NCBI GenBank assembly: GCA_963977135.1
Contig: CAXBNN010000013.1
Coordinates: 1 to 64,000, forward strand
Origin: UBA2040 sp963977135
GTDB lineage: Bacteria > Bacteroidota > Bacteroidia > Flavobacteriales_D > Crocinitomicaceae
Reading direction: 5' to 3'
Length of the DNA stretch: 64,000 nt
The notes below the pieces were generated by a model. The model worked only from the letters and a program-made list of their open reading frames with translations, was not told the DNA's origin and did not search any database. Numbering within the stretch: position 1 is the first letter of the stretch; each line of letters starts with the position of its first letter. Below are positions 61,765-64,000 of this stretch, piece by piece. Made by a program: the position numbers and the translations under genes.

Positions 61765-63174
61765 TTAATTACAGATTGTTTGTTCGCAGATGGCTAATAT
61801 TTTTCGAACTTCTTCCAAAGTTGGAGCTTCAGCATACGTTCTCAAAACTGGTTCAGTTCCTGAAGGACGTATCATTAACCAACGGTCGTCATCAAAGAAA
61901 TATTTGAATCCATCCAAAGTTTGAACTTCACGGACATTATATTCGCCGAACGATTTGTAAGCATTTGATTTGCAATTTGCTATAATAGTTTGCTTCAAGT
62001 CTTCAGTAATATGTAAATCACTTCTTTCAAAGCCAAATTTTCCAACTATTTCATACACTTCAGCAATCAAATCATCCAAAGATTTACCTGATTTGGCCAT
62101 GTATTCCCAAACGATTAATCCCATCCAGATTCCATCTCTTTCGGGAATATGACCTTTCACGGCGATACCTCCAGATTCTTCTCCACCAAGTAAAACATCT
62201 TCTTCAACCATGATTCCAGCAATGTACTTGAATCCGATTTTCACAACTTCGTACGGAAGATTGTAATGCTCCGCCATCGTTTTCACGCGAGGAGTTGTAC
62301 TAAAAGCTGTAGCCACTTTGCCATTCATGGCCTTGTATTTCACTAAATAGTGAATTAATAACAAAATGATATGATGAGAATCTATGAATTCACCTTTTCC
62401 ACTGTACAAACCAATTCTATCGGCATCGCCATCCGTGGCAAGTGCACAATCAATTTTCCCATCGGTTTTGATGAAGTTTTCAAGTTCCTGTAAATTCTTC
62501 GCAATTGGCTCCGGTGCTTGTCCGTAAAAAGAAGGATTCATTTCACAATGCATCAACTTTACATTAGGCAAAATACGCGGCATGACTTTCTGACCAGCGC
62601 CATACATTGCGTCATACATCAAGTTTAATCCACTGTTTGCAATTGCTTCTAAGTCAAAATTTGCTTTAACATGGTCTACATATCTTGTTTCCATGTCGTG
62701 CATTTCCAATAACCCACTTTTCAATGCGTCGTCAAGAGAAATACTTGCTAAATCTAAGCCATGTGTATCTGGAATAATATCTTCTATATCTTGTACCAAT
62801 TCAGGCGCCAAAGGTCCACCGTAATGAGCTTTTAGCTTGTATCCGTTGTAACTTGGCGGATTGTGACTTGCAGTAAGTACAACTCCCAGAGATGCTTTCA
62901 ATTGTTTTGTAGCAAGAGAAACCATAGGAGTAGATACCATTTCGGTTGCCATCAATACTCGTACTCCTTCGTTTACGAACACTTTAGCGGCTACATCCAT
63001 GAATAATTTTCCAGCGAATCTGCAGTCGTGACCGATAACTACACTTGGCTCATTGAAATTTTCTTTTAACCATTTCGCCGTTGCAACGCTTACTCTAGCG
63101 ACATTATCTGTTGTAAATTCTTCTGCTATGATGGCTCTCCATCCGTCAGTTCCAAATTTTATTTTTGTTGTCAA
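61765..63174 (-). CDS. Phosphoglucomutase/phosphomannomutase family enzyme
   Basis: Moves phosphate between C1 and C6 of a hexose phosphate. The 469-residue protein shows the catalytic loop GVVLTASHNPPSYNGYKLK (phospho-Ser), the metal loop DGDADRIG, the sugar loop LGGEESGGI, and the phosphate-binding RPSGTEP. The start MTTKIKFGTDGWRAIIAEEF uses TTG at 63174. Sequence fits the Bacteroidota general phosphoglucomutase/phosphomannomutase group more than GlmM; exact substrate is open. A TATATTTG box lies about 21 bases upstream. Confidence 0.92.
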   Translation of the reverse strand: MTTKIKFGTDGWRAIIAEEFTTDNVARVSVATAKWLKENFNEPSVVIGHDCRFAGKLFMDVAAKVFVNEGVRVLMATEMVSTPMVSLATKQLKASLGVVLTASHNPPSYNGYKLKAHYGGPLAPELVQDIEDIIPDTHGLDLASISLDDALKSGLLEMHDMETRYVDHVKANFDLEAIANSGLNLMYDAMYGAGQKVMPRILPNVKLMHCEMNPSFYGQAPEPIAKNLQELENFIKTDGKIDCALATDGDADRIGLYSGKGEFIDSHHIILLLIHYLVKYKAMNGKVATAFSTTPRVKTMAEHYNLPYEVVKIGFKYIAGIMVEEDVLLGGEESGGIAVKGHIPERDGIWMGLIVWEYMAKSGKSLDDLIAEVYEIVGKFGFERSDLHITEDLKQTIIANCKSNAYKSFGEYNVREVQTLDGFKYFFDDDRWLMIRPSGTEPVLRTYAEAPTLEEVRKILAICEQTICN

Positions 63175-63217
63175 ATCGTTTCGTTTTTTAAGAGAGCAAA
63201 TATAAGGAAATCATTAG

Positions 63218-63313
63218 GAAAAAGTTGAGAGAGAAGAGTTTTAAAGTGAAAAGTGCTTTGCATTATGCTACTCATAACTCTCCACTCTTTTAAACTTTCC
63301 ACTTTTTTAAGTT
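63218..63313. repeat. Iterated AGTGAAAAGTG inverted element
   Basis: A left arm from 63221 (AAGTTGAGAGAGAAGAG and TTTTAAAGTGAAAAGT) is answered at 63276-63313 by its approximate complement (AACTCTCCACTCTTTT, AAACTTTCCACTTTTT). It lies in the divergent gap before the vWA gene. Confidence 0.65.
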
Positions 63314-63396
63314 CCCCATAAAAAAAGTTAAACCCTCCTTTAAAATTCTTACTCCAATTTAAAACAATTACCTTTCCCTTTCTGTTTATTAAAAGT

Positions 63397-64000
63397 ATGA
63401 TTGGTCACCGTTTTTTAGAATTTGTTCCAGAAGATTTATCGCCCTTTGACAAGTTGTTTGATTTATTCAAGCAATTGCTCACCTATACCAGTGGTGATGT
63501 GGACGAGGCGATTTCTTGGTTGACGGAATTGGACAAAGAATACAAGATAACAACTCCTGAATACGGTATCGATGATTTTGTCCAAGAATTGAAAGATCGA
63601 GGTTATCTGAAAGACCAGACCGATGGCAATGGTGGAATGAAAATCACAGCCAAAACCGAACAAAGCATCCGTCAGCAAGCTTTAGATCACATTTTTGGAA
63701 AACTGAAAAAAGGCAAAGGTGGCGATCACGGTTCTCGTTTTGGAGGAATTGGAGATGAAGCGTCTAGTGATACTAGGAGTTATCAATTCGGAGATTCTAT
63801 GCAAGATATTGCTATGCTGGAATCAATGAAACAGGCTCAAATCAATAACGGGATTGGTGAATTTGCCATGACGGAAAATGATTTGATCATTCGTGAAAGT
63901 GAATTCAAAACACAAATGAGCACCGTTTTGATGATAGACATTTCGCATTCTATGATTCTTTATGGTGAAGATAGAATTACGCCAGCAAAGAAAGTTGCTA
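63397..64000 (+). CDS. vWA-domain protein, partial (C-terminus beyond right edge)
   Basis: The frame is open from the ATG at 63397 to the window end (201 codons). The N-terminal ~165 residues are helical (FLEFVPEDLSPFDKLFDLFKQLLTYTSGDVDEAISWLTEL). A von Willebrand A domain then begins, with the MIDAS motif TVLMIDISHSM (DxSxS) at the end of the visible part. Such proteins usually pair with a MoxR-type AAA ATPase, which may lie outside the window. The reverse-strand ORF here is a shadow. Confidence 0.85.
   Translation, partial: MIGHRFLEFVPEDLSPFDKLFDLFKQLLTYTSGDVDEAISWLTELDKEYKITTPEYGIDDFVQELKDRGYLKDQTDGNGGMKITAKTEQSIRQQALDHIFGKLKKGKGGDHGSRFGGIGDEASSDTRSYQFGDSMQDIAMLESMKQAQINNGIGEFAMTENDLIIRESEFKTQMSTVLMIDISHSMILYGEDRITPAKKVA

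Overview
The window looks like a stretch of chromosome from a Bacteroidota bacterium, most likely order Flavobacteriales (possibly a Crocinitomicaceae/Fluviicola-like lineage; that finer placement is a guess). The evidence is AT-rich DNA, several proteins ending in type IX secretion (T9SS) sorting domains, SprB-type adhesin repeats, Bacteroidota-type families (DUF4293, PorE-like OmpA protein, PorT-like barrels, TrhO with a C-terminal Cys cluster), almost no Shine-Dalgarno sequences, and the Bacteroidota promoter box TAnnTTTG. No rRNA, tRNA, CRISPR array, insertion sequence or phage gene was seen.

Layout. 1-4369: the N-terminal 1456 codons of a giant secreted adhesin (minus strand, cut by the left edge) made of two alternating modules. 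4370-6409: a gene-free region of 2 kb with three tandem copies of a ~330-bp unit, each containing a hairpin. 6410-8919: an Mla-type lipid ABC transporter (mlaD-mlaF-mlaE). 9119-14472: a four-gene operon DUF1800-DUF1501-barrel-lipoprotein. 14613-24332: mixed housekeeping and envelope genes (MerR, NlpC/P60, VOC, queuosine-precursor transporter, MFS, MsrB, LRR lipoprotein, CPBP protease, MscS channel, AMP nucleosidase). 24435-31563: envelope and secreted proteins (BamA/TamA-like barrel, DUF547, T9SS nuclease, porin, two FKBPs). 32416-41564: symporter, GlmU-like transferase, Lon, PorE-like OmpA protein, GH25 lysozyme, ribosomal protein L19. 41733-46437: TPR lipoprotein, a RimB-RimK-AspA trio, PanB and an RluA-type enzyme. 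46526-51373: Lgt, TrhO, a GreA-like protein, and an ECF sigma factor coupled to a protein that appears to span both membranes (Dma-like). 51659-56460: an orphan membrane protein, two paralogous secreted proteins of distant GldN-like appearance around a T9SS PKD protein, and DUF1304. 56462-63174: ABC-F, DUF4293, a large membrane protein, AroC and a phosphohexomutase. 63397-end: the start of a vWA protein.

How the genes fit together. A large share of the window builds or serves the cell envelope: lipid trafficking (Mla), lipoprotein maturation (Lgt), outer-membrane assembly, peptidoglycan hydrolases, T9SS cargo, and a likely envelope-sensing sigma/anti-sigma pair. Two genome-scale patterns also stand out. 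First, many genes have the TAnnTTTG -7 box only 4-8 nt before the ATG, implying leaderless mRNAs. Second, many intergenic gaps hold short words that are iterated and then repeated in inverted orientation, with a different word family in each gap.
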